Part shown: positions 34,162 through 43,852 of the stretch, piece by piece | Position numbering within the stretch: the stretch's first letter is position 1 | How the letters are laid out: every line of letters begins with the position of its first letter | From: Spirochaetaceae bacterium bin103 | GTDB taxonomy: Bacteria; Spirochaetota; Spirochaetia; SZUA-6; Bin103 | Assembly (NCBI GenBank): GCA_002238925.1 | Contig: MPNH01000038.1 | Location: 1 to 52,309 of the forward strand | Length of the DNA stretch: 52,309 nt | Reading direction: 5' to 3' | Notes under the pieces: generated by a model | The model's database searches: none | What the model saw: only the letters and a program-made list of their open reading frames with translations | What the model was told of the DNA's origin: nothing | Position numbers and translations under genes: made by a program

Positions 34162-35157
34162 ATGGTGATGGCTGCGAAGCGATCGCCATCTGGAGGCCCG
34201 TTTGTGGTCGTCGGCATCGGTGAACTGCTGTGGGACGTGTTTCCCGACGGACGCCGCGAACTTGGCGGGGCGGTGGCGAATCTCGCCTACCACGCCTCGC
34301 TGCTCGGCGACCGCGGCGTCCTGGCCAGCAGCGTCGGCCGCGACGCCAATGGTAACGACCTGGCCGGGCGCCTGCGTGAGCTCGGCGTGGACGGGCGTTA
34401 CCTGCAGCGCGCTGCCGGCCACCCCACCGGGACCGTCGACGTCGCCCTGCACGACGGTGCGCCGACCTACACCATTCACGAACAGGTGGCGTTCGACCAT
34501 CCCCGGCTCGACCACGCCTGGCGGGAACTGGCGGCCCGCACCGACGCGGTCACCTTCGGCACCCTGGCGCAGCGCACCGTGGACGCGGCCGCGGTGATCG
34601 GCGCATTCGTCGCCGCCTGCCCGCCGCACTGCGTGCGCCTGTTCGACGTCAACCTGCGCCAGCACTTCTGGTCCGCCGAAGTACTCGACACATCGCTCGA
34701 AGCCGCCACCGCCGTGAAACTCAACGACGAGGAGCTGCCGCTGGTAGCGGCCGCGCTCGGCCTGCCCGCCGGCGACCAGCCCGCCATGCTCGCCGCTCTG
34801 CTCGAACGCTACGGTCTCAGCGTGGCCTGTCTCACCCGCGGCGCACGCGGCTGCCTGTTGGCCGGCGCCCGTGCCGGCGGTCTCGGCACCCCTGCCGACG
34901 GCGGCGGCCAGCCCGCGGCAACGCGGTCCATTGTGCCGTGCATCGCCGAACAGCCCGGCATCAATGTCCCGGTGGCCGACACCGTCGGCGCCGGCGACGC
35001 GTTCGCCGCCGCGCTCCTCTACCACGCGCTGCGCGGCGGCGACCTGCAGCGCACCGCGGCGGCGGCGAACCGGTACGCCGCCTTCGTGGCGACCCGGCGC
35101 GGCGCCACCCCGGCGGTACCCGAGCCGGTGCTGCACGAGGCAAGGGCGGCGGCGTGA
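34162..35157 (+). CDS. PfkB-family carbohydrate kinase (fructokinase-like)
   Basis: A 331-residue ribokinase-fold kinase. GIGELLWDVFPDGRRELGGA is the substrate-side start with its glycine pair, FDVNLRQHFW and VKLNDEEL are core strands, and DTVGAGDAFAAALLYH (about 273) has the catalytic Asp and anion hole. The substrate is probably a ketose or related sugar, as in fructokinases; specificity is inference. The stop overlaps the tatD start (GTGA). Confidence 0.9.
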   Translation: MVMAAKRSPSGGPFVVVGIGELLWDVFPDGRRELGGAVANLAYHASLLGDRGVLASSVGRDANGNDLAGRLRELGVDGRYLQRAAGHPTGTVDVALHDGAPTYTIHEQVAFDHPRLDHAWRELAARTDAVTFGTLAQRTVDAAAVIGAFVAACPPHCVRLFDVNLRQHFWSAEVLDTSLEAATAVKLNDEELPLVAAALGLPAGDQPAMLAALLERYGLSVACLTRGARGCLLAGARAGGLGTPADGGGQPAATRSIVPCIAEQPGINVPVADTVGAGDAFAAALLYHALRGGDLQRTAAAANRYAAFVATRRGATPAVPEPVLHEARAAA

Positions 35158-35960
35158 ACGGTTTCGTCGACACCCACTGCCACCTGGACGACGACCGCTT
35201 CGCGGACGACCGCGACCAGGTGCTGGAGCGCGCCGGGGCGACCGGCGTAACCGGCGTGCTGATCCCGGCCACCGAACTGGCGAGCGCGCGTGCTGCCCTG
35301 GACCTGGCCGCGCGCTACCCCGGCATCGGCGTCGCGGTGGGCATCCATCCGCTGTGGTGCGAGAAGGCGGGCGACCCGGACCGGGTCATGCCCGAACTGC
35401 GGGCACTGACCGGCGACCCGGCGGTGGTCGCCATCGGCGAAATCGGCCTCGACTACTACCGCGGGCCGGCCCCGGAGCTGCAGGAGCGGTGGCTGGACGC
35501 CCAGCTCGACCTGGCCGCGGCAACCGGCCTGCCGGTAATCCTGCACAACCGCGAGGCCACCGGCAACCTGCTGGAACGGCTGCGCGCCTGGGGACAGCGC
35601 GCCGACCTGCCGCAGCCGCCCGGGGTACTGCACGCGTTCAGCGCCGGCCGCGCCGCCGCCGACTTCGCGCTCGCCGCCGGCTTCTACCTCGGCATCGGCG
35701 GCATGCTTACCTTCCGCCGCGCCGACGAGGTGCGCGCGGTTGCCGCGGCGGCGCCCGCCGACCGCCTGGTGCTGGAGACCGACGCTCCCTACCTGGCCCC
35801 CGAGCCTCTGCGCGGGCGCCGCAACGAGCCCGCCCTGCTGCGCCACGTCGCCGAGCGGCTGGCGGCGGTGCGCGCCACCGACACCGAGCAGATCGCTCTG
35901 CAAACCACCGGCAACGCGGCACGGCTGTTCCCGCGCCTGCAACCGGAAGGAGTACAATGA
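35154..35960 (+). CDS. tatD: TatD-family metal-dependent hydrolase
   Basis: A 268-residue amidohydrolase-fold nuclease. Metal and active-site motifs appear in order: DTHCHLDD, VGIHPLW, GEIGLDYYRG, ILHNREA, LHAFS and LETDAPYLAPEPLRGRRNEP. TatD enzymes are Mg-dependent DNases that also act on D-aminoacyl or oxidised substrates. GTG 35154 overlaps the pfkB stop, and the tatD stop overlaps the next ATG. The cytoplasmic function is likely unrelated to the transporter genes that follow. Confidence 0.93.
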   Translation: MNGFVDTHCHLDDDRFADDRDQVLERAGATGVTGVLIPATELASARAALDLAARYPGIGVAVGIHPLWCEKAGDPDRVMPELRALTGDPAVVAIGEIGLDYYRGPAPELQERWLDAQLDLAAATGLPVILHNREATGNLLERLRAWGQRADLPQPPGVLHAFSAGRAAADFALAAGFYLGIGGMLTFRRADEVRAVAAAAPADRLVLETDAPYLAPEPLRGRRNEPALLRHVAERLAAVRATDTEQIALQTTGNAARLFPRLQPEGVQ

Positions 35961-36937
35961 CTGCACCTGCAGCACGTGCCTCGCACGCTCACGCAATGAC
36001 TCGACGCCCCGGCCGGCGCAGCGCCGTCCGGCTGCTGTGCGTACTCGGATGCATCGCCGCCATGCTCGCCGGCTGTTCGCTCGACCGGCTCGCCACCCGC
36101 ACGGTGACCGACCTGGTCAGCGCAACCGGCGACGATGACGTGTTCGCCAGCGAACAGGACCCGCGCCTGGTCGGCGACGCTCTGCCGTTCGCCCTCAAGC
36201 TGTACGAGATTCTGCTGACCCGGGCGCGCGACGATCCGGGCCTGCATCTGGCCACCGGGCGCAGCTTCGTGGCCTACGCCAATGCGTTCGTGCAGCGCCC
36301 GGCGGAGCAGATGGCAGTAACCGAGATCGACCAGCGCATCAGCGAACTGCAGCGCGCCAAGCTGCACTACCTGCGCGGGCGCGACTACCTGCTGGCCGGT
36401 CTCGATCTGCGCCATCCGGGCTTCGGCGCTCTGTTCGCGTCGCCGGACACCATGGACCGGGCGCTGGCCATGGTGGATGCTTCGAGCATCGACTTCATGT
36501 ACTGGACGGCGGCGGCGTGCCTGGGCGCCCTGTCCACCGATCCGTTCGACATGGAGCTGCTGATCACCGCACCGTACGCCGCTCAGATGCTGCACACGGT
36601 AATCGGCTGGGACGAGGGCTACCAGGGCGGTGCCGCACACGACATCCTGATCCGCTACTATGCAGGTACCGCGACGGCGCTCGGCGGCGGCATGGAACTC
36701 GCCGCCGAGCACTTCGCACGCGCCGTGGCCGCTTCCGGCGACAAGCGCACCGGACCCTACCTGGCGATGGCCGGCGTGGCCATCAACCAGCAGGATGCGG
36801 AGGCGTTCCGCAGCCTGCTCGACGATGCGCTGGCCATAGAGTTGGACGTGGCGCAGTATCGGCTGCAAAATACGCTCGATCAGCAGTACGCCGTCTGGCT
36901 GCTCGAACACATGGAGGATCTGTTTGTTGAGTTATAA
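35957..36937 (+). CDS. tatT: TRAP-associated lipoprotein TatT
   Basis: A 326-residue lipoprotein with hydrophobic CVLGCIAAMLAGC and lipobox L-A-G-C at Cys40. The body is helical with repeats resembling TPR-like hairpins (ALFASPDTMDRALAMVD, YYAGTATALGGGMELAAEHF), matching the TatT family first described in Treponema pallidum. TatT trimers bind the TatP solute-binding protein. The ATG at 35957 has AGGAG and overlaps the tatD stop (ATGA); ATG 35996 is an alternative. The tatP gene begins inside its 3' end, so the T and P components are coupled. This is the best taxonomic marker in the window. Confidence 0.88.
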   Translation: MTAPAARASHAHAMTRRPGRRSAVRLLCVLGCIAAMLAGCSLDRLATRTVTDLVSATGDDDVFASEQDPRLVGDALPFALKLYEILLTRARDDPGLHLATGRSFVAYANAFVQRPAEQMAVTEIDQRISELQRAKLHYLRGRDYLLAGLDLRHPGFGALFASPDTMDRALAMVDASSIDFMYWTAAACLGALSTDPFDMELLITAPYAAQMLHTVIGWDEGYQGGAAHDILIRYYAGTATALGGGMELAAEHFARAVAASGDKRTGPYLAMAGVAINQQDAEAFRSLLDDALAIELDVAQYRLQNTLDQQYAVWLLEHMEDLFVEL

Positions 36938-37970
36938 CGAGGTTCAACCGCGCCACCGCACCGGCAGGTGGCGGCGGCGCATGCTGCTGGCGCTGGTGCT
37001 GGCGCTGTGCTGCACCGCCAGCGCCACCGCGCTCACCATCAAGCTGGGCAGCGTGGCTCCCGCCAACACGCCGTGGGATCTTGCCCTGCGCGGCCTGGCC
37101 GCCGACTGGGCGCGCATCTCCGACGGCGAAATCGAGGTCAAGATCTTTCCCGGCGGCATTGCCGGCAACGAGCCGGACATGATCCGCAAGATGCGCATCG
37201 GCCAACTGCAGGCCGCCGCGATGACCGCGATCAGCTTCAACAGCATTTACCCGGGCGTGCTGGCCATCGCCCAGCCGATGCTGGTGCGCACCGACGAGGA
37301 GATGCGCAACATCCTCGACGAGATGACGCCGTTCTTCAACGAGCAGCTCGAGGAGCGCGGCTTCGTACCGCTGATGTGGGCGCCGATCGGCTGGGTGAAG
37401 TTCTTTGCGCGCGAGCCGGTGCATACCGCGGACGACCTGCGCCGCCACAAGCTGTGGGTCGGTTCGGCCAGCCCGGCCGTGCTGCGCGCCTGGCAGCAGG
37501 CCGGCTTCAACCCGGTGGCGCTGCCGGTTGCGGAGGTTACCACCGCGTTGCAGAGCGGCATGATCGACGCGGTGGCGTCCAGCCCCTCGGGGGCGGCATC
37601 GTTCCAATGGTTCGGCATCGTGCCGCACATGACCGACTTGCGCTTCACGCCGCTGTTCGGGGCGGTGATGATCAGCAAGCGCGCCTGGCAGCGCATTCCC
37701 GCCGACCTGCGCCCGCGCCTGATGCGCGCCGCCACCGTCGCCGCGCAGCGGGTCAGCGAAGGTGCCTACGAGATGGACGACCTGGCGGTACACGTCATGG
37801 TTGCCCACGGCTTGCAGGTGCACGAGGCGACCGCCGAGCTGGAGCAGGAGTTCACGGACATCATCGGGCGCTACTTCGGCGACCTGATCGGCGACGAGAT
37901 CGATCCGGAGGCGTACGATCTGGTTATCGAGAAGGTCAACGCCTACCGCGCCCGCGGGGGCAGCAACTGA
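36924..37970 (+). CDS. tatP: TRAP transporter solute-binding protein, DctP/TatP type
   Basis: A 348-residue periplasmic binding protein. The signal region RRMLLALVLALCCTASATA is followed by LTIKLGSVAPANTPWDLALRG and EIEVKIFPGGIAGNEPDMIR, then ALPVAEVTTALQSGMIDAV, all characteristic of DctP. TTG 36924 follows GGAGG with good spacing and lies inside tatT; ATG 36981 gives the minimal signal peptide. It is paired with TatT, which suggests that ligand passes between the two. The ligand is unknown; carboxylate or hydrophobic molecules are possible. Confidence 0.9.
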   Translation: MLSYNEVQPRHRTGRWRRRMLLALVLALCCTASATALTIKLGSVAPANTPWDLALRGLAADWARISDGEIEVKIFPGGIAGNEPDMIRKMRIGQLQAAAMTAISFNSIYPGVLAIAQPMLVRTDEEMRNILDEMTPFFNEQLEERGFVPLMWAPIGWVKFFAREPVHTADDLRRHKLWVGSASPAVLRAWQQAGFNPVALPVAEVTTALQSGMIDAVASSPSGAASFQWFGIVPHMTDLRFTPLFGAVMISKRAWQRIPADLRPRLMRAATVAAQRVSEGAYEMDDLAVHVMVAHGLQVHEATAELEQEFTDIIGRYFGDLIGDEIDPEAYDLVIEKVNAYRARGGSN

Positions 37971-38100
37971 CAACTGAACTGACGACGGAGCTGCCGGTGT
38001 CCCGCGGTGGAACCCGGCGCCACGCCGAGAGCGCCGCTCGAGTGCAGCGGGTGTTGCGCAACCGGCTGTCGGCGACCGAAGCAGCCCGGGAGGGCCGCGG

Positions 38101-40131
38101 GTGACCGAGGGGCGGGACAAGTCCGCGGGGCCGCAAGAGCCCGCCGCCACCGGGGCCGCGGGTAACCTGGCGGTTCCGGGTGCTCCGGTGCCGGGAGATT
38201 CGCAGTCGCCGCTCGCGGCGCACGCGGCGGTCGGTGAACCGGCCGCCCCCCGCACCCTGCTCGCGCGCCTGGAAAACGGCACCGTCACCACGGCGCTGGT
38301 GCTGCTGGCGGCGCTGCCCACCGCCGCCGCCGTGCTGCGCCTGCTGTTCGGCGGCGGGCTTGCCGCCAGCGGCGAGTACGTCCGCCACCTCACCCTTTGG
38401 GTGGCGCTGCTCGGCGGCGTCGTGACCACCCGCCAGGGGTCCCATCTCGCCCTGTCCAGCGGCCTCCACCAGTTGCCGGACCCGTGGGGTGCGCGGGTAC
38501 GAGCGGCCGCCAGCGCGATATCGGTGGTGGTCACTACCGCCCTGGCGGTCAGCGCCCTGTCGCTGGTGCTGATCGCGTTCGATCCCAGCCAGGACGTGGG
38601 CGGGGTGCCGATTCAGTTTGCCGTCGCGGTTCTGCCGCTCGGGTTTGCCGGCATGACCGCGCATTTCGTGGTCCACGGGTTTCGCCAACCGGTGGCGCGC
38701 GCGGCGGTCCTGCTCGCCATTCCCACCGGGCTGCTGATCGGCGTCGGGCCGCTGGTCAACGCGCTGCAGGTAGCCGTGCCCGGCTATTTCCCCAGCTACG
38801 CCCTGGTCGACGCGGTGGCCGCCGTCGCCGCCGCGGCGCGCCTGCCGCTGGTGCTGGTGCTGGTCGCCTCGGCGTTCATTGGCACGCCCATCTTCGTGAT
38901 CCTGAGCGGCTTCACGCTGCTGCAGTTCCTGGGCTCCGGCGGTGCCCTGGAGGTGGTGCCGGACGAGGCCTACGCCATGCTGTCGCAGCCGCTGGTGCCG
39001 GCGCTTCCGCTGTTCACGGTAGCGGGCTTCATTCTCTCCGAGAGCAAGGCGGGAGAACGCCTTATCACCCTGTTCCAGGCCTGGTTCAGCTGGTTCCGCG
39101 GCGGTCTGGCGGTGATGGCGGTGCTGCTGTGCGCATTCTTCACCACCTTCACCGGCGCCTCCGGGGTCACCATCCTCGCCCTCGGCGGACTGCTGCTGTA
39201 CATGCTGCAGCGCAACGGCTACCGCGAACAGTTCAGCATCGGCCTGCTGACGGCCGCCGGCAGCATCGGGCTGCTGTTCCCGCCCGCCCTGCCGATCATC
39301 ATGTACGGCGTCATCGCCCAGATCGACATCCGCCAGCTGTTCGTGGGCGGCTTCGTACCGGGCGTGCTGATGGTGCTCGCCCTGGCCGCGCTCGGCATCT
39401 TCCAGGCGCTCCGGCGCCGCACCGACGCCGCACCCGGCACCGGCGGCGACCGGCCCCGCTTCCACCTGCGTCCGGCCCTGCTGGCTGCGCGCGGCGCGGC
39501 CTGGGAACTGGCTCTGCCGGTGGTGGTGGTGGCGCTCTACTTCGGCGGCGTCACCTCGTTGGTGGAAACGGCGGCGGCAGCCACCCTCTACGTCCTGCTG
39601 GTGGAGACGCTGGTGCACCGCGACATTCCCCTGCGCTCCCTGCCGCGCGTGCTCGCCAAGTGCACGCCGATCATCGGCGGCATAATGATCATTCTCGCCC
39701 TCGCCAAGGGCCTGTCCTACTTCATGGTGGACGCCGAGGTGCCCACCAGCCTGGCGGCGTGGGCGAGCGGCGCGATCAGCTCGCCGCTGCTGTTCCTGAT
39801 CCTGCTCAACCTCACCCTGCTGGTGGCGGGCGCCCTGATGGACATCTTCTCCGCCATCGTGGTGCTCGGGCCGCTGCTGATCCCGCTCGGTGTCTCGTAC
39901 GGCATCCACCCCGTTCACCTGGGCATCATCTTCCTGGCCAACCTGGAGTTGGGCTACCTCACGCCGCCGGTGGGCATCAACCTGTTCCTGTCCTCCTACC
40001 GCTTCGACAAGGACCTGGTGAGCGTCTACCGGACCGTGGTGCCGTTCCTGCTGGTCCTGCTTGTCGTGGTGCTGGTAATTACCTATGCGCCGTTTCTGAC
40101 CACCGGCCTGCTCTCGGTGGTCCGGTTTTGA
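38101..40131 (+). CDS. TRAP transporter fused DctQ-DctM permease
   Basis: A 676-residue inner-membrane protein. A roughly 60-residue hydrophilic, Pro/Ala-rich N-terminus precedes four DctQ-like helices (about 64-210). A DctM core of about twelve helices follows, with FTGASGVTILALGG and LELGYLTPPVGINLFLSS, both typical of DctM. The sodium-driven permease completes the TatT-TatP-QM system. Start GTG 38101 lies 130 bases after tatP. This N-terminal tail is longer than usual. Confidence 0.9.
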   Translation: MTEGRDKSAGPQEPAATGAAGNLAVPGAPVPGDSQSPLAAHAAVGEPAAPRTLLARLENGTVTTALVLLAALPTAAAVLRLLFGGGLAASGEYVRHLTLWVALLGGVVTTRQGSHLALSSGLHQLPDPWGARVRAAASAISVVVTTALAVSALSLVLIAFDPSQDVGGVPIQFAVAVLPLGFAGMTAHFVVHGFRQPVARAAVLLAIPTGLLIGVGPLVNALQVAVPGYFPSYALVDAVAAVAAAARLPLVLVLVASAFIGTPIFVILSGFTLLQFLGSGGALEVVPDEAYAMLSQPLVPALPLFTVAGFILSESKAGERLITLFQAWFSWFRGGLAVMAVLLCAFFTTFTGASGVTILALGGLLLYMLQRNGYREQFSIGLLTAAGSIGLLFPPALPIIMYGVIAQIDIRQLFVGGFVPGVLMVLALAALGIFQALRRRTDAAPGTGGDRPRFHLRPALLAARGAAWELALPVVVVALYFGGVTSLVETAAAATLYVLLVETLVHRDIPLRSLPRVLAKCTPIIGGIMIILALAKGLSYFMVDAEVPTSLAAWASGAISSPLLFLILLNLTLLVAGALMDIFSAIVVLGPLLIPLGVSYGIHPVHLGIIFLANLELGYLTPPVGINLFLSSYRFDKDLVSVYRTVVPFLLVLLVVVLVITYAPFLTTGLLSVVRF

Positions 40132-40229
40132 GCGCACCGGACGGCGCGGGGCCGGCGCCTCGGCGCGGCCGGCGGGGACAGTGGCGGACGGACCGCGTTC
40201 GCAGTACCTTGCAGTGAGGACTTGCGGCT

Positions 40230-40697
40230 GTGAGACAGGCAATTGTGGCCGGCCGGCCCACCGCCCCCGGCAATCAATACCCGCTGACCGTGACCGCCCA
40301 CCGCGCCTACTGGCGGCGCTGGCGGCTGGCGACCTGGCTGCTGTCGTTCAGCGTGCTGGCCTCGCTGGCGATCGGCGCCGGCATCGGCTGGGAGGGCAAG
40401 AGCACCTCGATCCGGATCCAGGACATCGTCATCGCGGTCGTGTCGTCCGCCGTCACCTTTGCACTGCTGCGCTGGTGCGCGCTCGCCATGCGCCACTTCA
40501 ACGATCGCTACCTGATGACCGCCGAACGGACGGCCGAACTGGTCGACGAGGCGCTGGCCAAGGGACTGCTGCCGAAAAGTTACGTGCGTTCGCCCGACCG
40601 CGACCGCCGCGTCGCCAAGACCATCCGCTACGACCGCAAGCTCGGGTTCAGCGAAGCCGAAATCGAGAAAGACCTGGAAGCGTACCTGCCCGATTGA
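40230..40697 (+). CDS. Small membrane protein of unknown function
   Basis: A 155-residue protein with two predicted transmembrane helices (WLLSFSVLASLAIGAGIGW and IVIAVVSSAVTFALLRW) and a charged cytoplasmic C-terminus (RYDRKLGFSEAEIEKDLEAY). GTG 40230 is assumed. No family is recognised. It lies 98 bases after the TRAP permease and may be cotranscribed. Confidence 0.65.
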   Translation: MRQAIVAGRPTAPGNQYPLTVTAHRAYWRRWRLATWLLSFSVLASLAIGAGIGWEGKSTSIRIQDIVIAVVSSAVTFALLRWCALAMRHFNDRYLMTAERTAELVDEALAKGLLPKSYVRSPDRDRRVAKTIRYDRKLGFSEAEIEKDLEAYLPD

Positions 40698-40770
40698 CGC
40701 GGCCACGATCGGCTGCGCCCGCGCCCTTGATTTCGCGCTGCCGCGGGAGTAGGCTCTGTCCTTAGCGGAG

Positions 40771-41616
40771 ATGAAGAACGACGACGACACTCGCAGCCAG
40801 GTTCCCTACCTGCTGCAGTTGCTCGACGACGACACCGCGGCCGTGCGGCGGCGGGTGATGGACACCCTCGAGGTACTGGGCGCCGACCTGGAATTGCTCG
40901 CCGAGCCACACCTGCCCGAACTGAATGCCGATCAGCACGACGCCCTGCGGCAGGTGCTGGCCAGGCAGCGCAAGGCGTGGCTGCGCGAGCGGTGGCCGAG
41001 TTGGGCGGCGGTGGAGGGCCGGCGCCCCCGCATTGAGGCCGCCCTGAGCCTGCTCGCCCGGTTCCAGCTCGGTGTCGAATTCCCGCTCTCCCCCGGGGAC
41101 CTGCTCGACGATCTCGCCGACGACTTTCGCGGATCCGGCCTCACCCCGGATGCGTTCGGCCTGGCCAAGTTTCTGTTCGAAGAGGTTGGACTGAGCGGCA
41201 ACCGCGACGATTTCTACAATCCGCTCAACAGCAACCTGATCTCGGTCGTGCTTTCCAAGCGCGGAATTCCGATCAGCCTGGTGGCAGTCTACATGCTGGT
41301 CGGGCGCCGCCTCGGCCTGGACATCCAGGGCTGCAATGTGCCGAACCACTTTCTGGCGCGCGTCATCCACGACAAGCGCATCGTGCTGGTCGACTGCTTC
41401 GATCGCGGCCGCGTGGTGGAGGCGGGCAAGCTGCTCTCCCGCTCGCCCGCCAACCTGCGCCAACTGCAGATGCTGCGCAACGGCTCCGACCCGGTGCGCA
41501 CCGTGCAGCGCGTGCTGCACAACCTCAACCACGCCTACCGCCGGGCCGGGGACCATGACCTGAGCGCCTTCATGATCGAGCTGCTCGGTATCACCGCGCG
41601 GCGCAAAGCGAACTAG
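40771..41616 (+). CDS. SirB1/transglutaminase-like domain protein
   Basis: A 281-residue protein of the SirB1 (Transglut_core2) family. It contains DDFYNPLNSNLISVVLSKR, GIPISLVAVYMLVGRRLGL and GCNVPNHFLARVIHDKR, all family landmarks. The C-terminal part is helical (LQMLRNGSDPVRTVQRVLHN) as in the TPR-like tail. The active-site Cys of true transglutaminases is not conserved in this family; its biochemical role is unknown. It lies directly upstream of recD2. Confidence 0.88.
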   Translation: MKNDDDTRSQVPYLLQLLDDDTAAVRRRVMDTLEVLGADLELLAEPHLPELNADQHDALRQVLARQRKAWLRERWPSWAAVEGRRPRIEAALSLLARFQLGVEFPLSPGDLLDDLADDFRGSGLTPDAFGLAKFLFEEVGLSGNRDDFYNPLNSNLISVVLSKRGIPISLVAVYMLVGRRLGLDIQGCNVPNHFLARVIHDKRIVLVDCFDRGRVVEAGKLLSRSPANLRQLQMLRNGSDPVRTVQRVLHNLNHAYRRAGDHDLSAFMIELLGITARRKAN

Positions 41617-41641
41617 GCCCCCGGCGTCGCCGCCCCGCGCC

Positions 41642-43852
41642 GTGCCGCGACCCGCCCCCGGTGACAGCCCGCGCGTGACCCTGGAGGGAAGCGTGAGCCG
41701 GGTGGTGTACGAGCAGGAGGACAGCGGCTTTGCCGTGCTGGTCCTGCAGCAGACGGAGGCCGGCGCCGAGGCGGTTGCGGTCGGCAACCTGCTCGGCATC
41801 AAGCCCGGCGAAACGGTGCGCCTGGCCGGCAACTGGGTCGATCACGCCAGGTACGGACGCCGGTTCGAGGCGCACTCCTACGCCACCGTCGCGCCGCGCA
41901 CGGTGGCCGGCCTGGAGCAGTACCTCGGTTCCGGGATGGTGCCGGGCATAGGGCCCGGCTTCGCGCGCCGCATCGTCGGCCACTTCGGGCTCAAGACCCT
42001 GGAGGTGCTCGACCACGCCAGCGCCCGGCTGCGCGAGGTGCCCGGCATCGGCGCCGCCCGCGCCAAGCAGGTGGCGCGCGCCTGGCACGAGCAGCACGAG
42101 CAGCGCGGCACCATGCTGTTCCTGCAGTCGTACGGCATCTCCGCCGCCCACGCCCGGCGCATCTACCGGCAATTCGGCGCCCGCGCGCGGGCGGTGCTGC
42201 AGGACGACCCGTTCCGGCTGGCCAGCCACGTGCCGGGCATGGGATTCCACACCGCCGACCGCATCGCCGCCCAGCTCGGCATTGCCCCGGACTCGGCGCA
42301 GCGCATCCAGGCCGCCGCCCTGCACCAGCTCGGCGCGGCAGCGAGCGAGGGCGACGTGTTCCTGCCCGAGCCCGACCTTCGCGAGCGCACCGCCGAGCTG
42401 ACCGGGCTCACCGATCAGCGCAAGGTGCTGGCGGCGCTAAGCGACCTGTGCCGGGAGGGGCGCATGGTGTGCATGGAGCTGCCGGCCGCCGGCCAGCCCG
42501 GCGGCACGGTCGCGGCGCGCTACCTTCCCCACCTGGCGGGCGCCGAGACCCGCGCCGCCGCCCGCCTCGCCGCGCTGCTGGCCGCGCCCGCCCGCGGCCC
42601 GGATGCAGCCGTCGCCGCGGTCGCCGGCGATACCGGAATCGAACTGTCGCCCGCGCAGCAGGCCGCCGCGGCGCGCCTGCTGCGCAGCAAGGTGGGCGTG
42701 CTCACCGGCGGCCCCGGCACCGGCAAGACCACGCTGGTGCGCTGGATTGCCGCCAGTTTCAGCCGCATCCGGGCGCGCGTTGCACTGGCCGCCCCCACCG
42801 GACGCGCCGCCAAGCGGCTGGAGGAGTCGACCGGCATGGCGGCCAGCACCATCCACCGGCTGCTGGAGTTCAGCCCGCGCGACGGCACCTTTACCCGCAC
42901 CCGCGACCACCCGCTGGCCACCGACCTGGTGGTGGTCGACGAGGCATCGATGGTCGACGTCATGTTGCTGGCCGCGCTGCTCGACGCCATCCCCGACCGC
43001 TGCCGGGTGTTGTTCGTGGGCGATGCCGACCAGCTCCCGTCGGTCGGCGCCGGCGCCGTGCTGGCCGACTTGGCGCAGATCGCGGCCATTCCCACGGTGC
43101 GCCTCGCCGAGGTGTTCCGCCAGTCGGCGGCCAGCCAGATCGTGCGCGCCGCGCACGCCATCAATCGCGGCGAGTTCGATCCCGCCGAGCTGTCCGCCGC
43201 CGGCGAGGATTTCTACTTCATCGCGCGGCGGGAGCCGGAGCAGGTGGCCGACACGCTCGAGCGCGTCGTCACCAGCCGCATACCGCGCCGTTTCGGGCTC
43301 GACCCGCGCCACGACATCCAGGTGCTGTCGCCGATGAACCGCGGCCCGCTCGGCACCGTACAACTGAATGCGCGGCTGCGCGACCGCCTCAATCCTGCCG
43401 CCGCGGCCGCGGCCGGCGATGGTGCGGCGGGCCGGCTGCGCGCCGGCGACCGCGTGCTGCAGACCCGCAACAACTACCAGCTTGAGGTGTTCAACGGCGA
43501 CATCGGCCAGGTGATCCACGTGGATGCGGACGCCGGCGCGGTGCGGGTCGACTTCGGCGGCCGCGACGTGGAATACGGCGGCCCCGAACGCGACGACCTG
43601 GTGCTCGCCTATGCGATCTCCATTCACCGCTCGCAGGGAAGCGAGTTTCCCGCCGTGGTGGTTCCGGTGCACACCCAGCACTTCGTCATGCTGCGCCGCA
43701 ACCTGCTGTACACCGCGGTGACGCGCGGCAAGCGCCTGGTGGTGGTGGTCGGCAGCGAGATGGCGGTCTCCATCGCGGTGCGGCGCGGCGCCGACCGGGA
43801 GCGCCACTCCGCCCTCGCCGAGCGCGTCGCCGCCGCCCGCGGCCCGCGGTGA
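41642..43852 (+). CDS. recD2: RecD2 superfamily 1B DNA helicase
   Basis: A 736-residue 5'-3' helicase. The N-terminal domain has helix-hairpin-helix motifs (GMVPGIGPGFARRIVGHFG, VPGIGAARAKQVARAW). Walker A GGPGTGKTTLV lies near 355, Walker B/DEAS VVVDEASMVDVM near 433, MNRGPLGTVQLN further on, and AYAISIHRSQGSEFPAVVVP with LLYTAVTRGKRLVVVVG at the C-terminus (motifs V and VI). The long N-terminus distinguishes it from RecBCD RecD. GTG 41642 is the first start. The stop overlaps the next gene (GTGA). Confidence 0.93.
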   Translation: MPRPAPGDSPRVTLEGSVSRVVYEQEDSGFAVLVLQQTEAGAEAVAVGNLLGIKPGETVRLAGNWVDHARYGRRFEAHSYATVAPRTVAGLEQYLGSGMVPGIGPGFARRIVGHFGLKTLEVLDHASARLREVPGIGAARAKQVARAWHEQHEQRGTMLFLQSYGISAAHARRIYRQFGARARAVLQDDPFRLASHVPGMGFHTADRIAAQLGIAPDSAQRIQAAALHQLGAAASEGDVFLPEPDLRERTAELTGLTDQRKVLAALSDLCREGRMVCMELPAAGQPGGTVAARYLPHLAGAETRAAARLAALLAAPARGPDAAVAAVAGDTGIELSPAQQAAAARLLRSKVGVLTGGPGTGKTTLVRWIAASFSRIRARVALAAPTGRAAKRLEESTGMAASTIHRLLEFSPRDGTFTRTRDHPLATDLVVVDEASMVDVMLLAALLDAIPDRCRVLFVGDADQLPSVGAGAVLADLAQIAAIPTVRLAEVFRQSAASQIVRAAHAINRGEFDPAELSAAGEDFYFIARREPEQVADTLERVVTSRIPRRFGLDPRHDIQVLSPMNRGPLGTVQLNARLRDRLNPAAAAAAGDGAAGRLRAGDRVLQTRNNYQLEVFNGDIGQVIHVDADAGAVRVDFGGRDVEYGGPERDDLVLAYAISIHRSQGSEFPAVVVPVHTQHFVMLRRNLLYTAVTRGKRLVVVVGSEMAVSIAVRRGADRERHSALAERVAAARGPR

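Noticed and set aside
34871..35956. N-terminal extension of the TatT frame
   Set aside because: The upstream part is an out-of-frame shadow of pfkB and tatD; a ribosome site and lipobox place the start at 35957.
36783..40242. Two long minus-strand frames over the TRAP genes
   Set aside because: Both are shadows of tatP and the fused permease; they have no domains and no ribosome sites.
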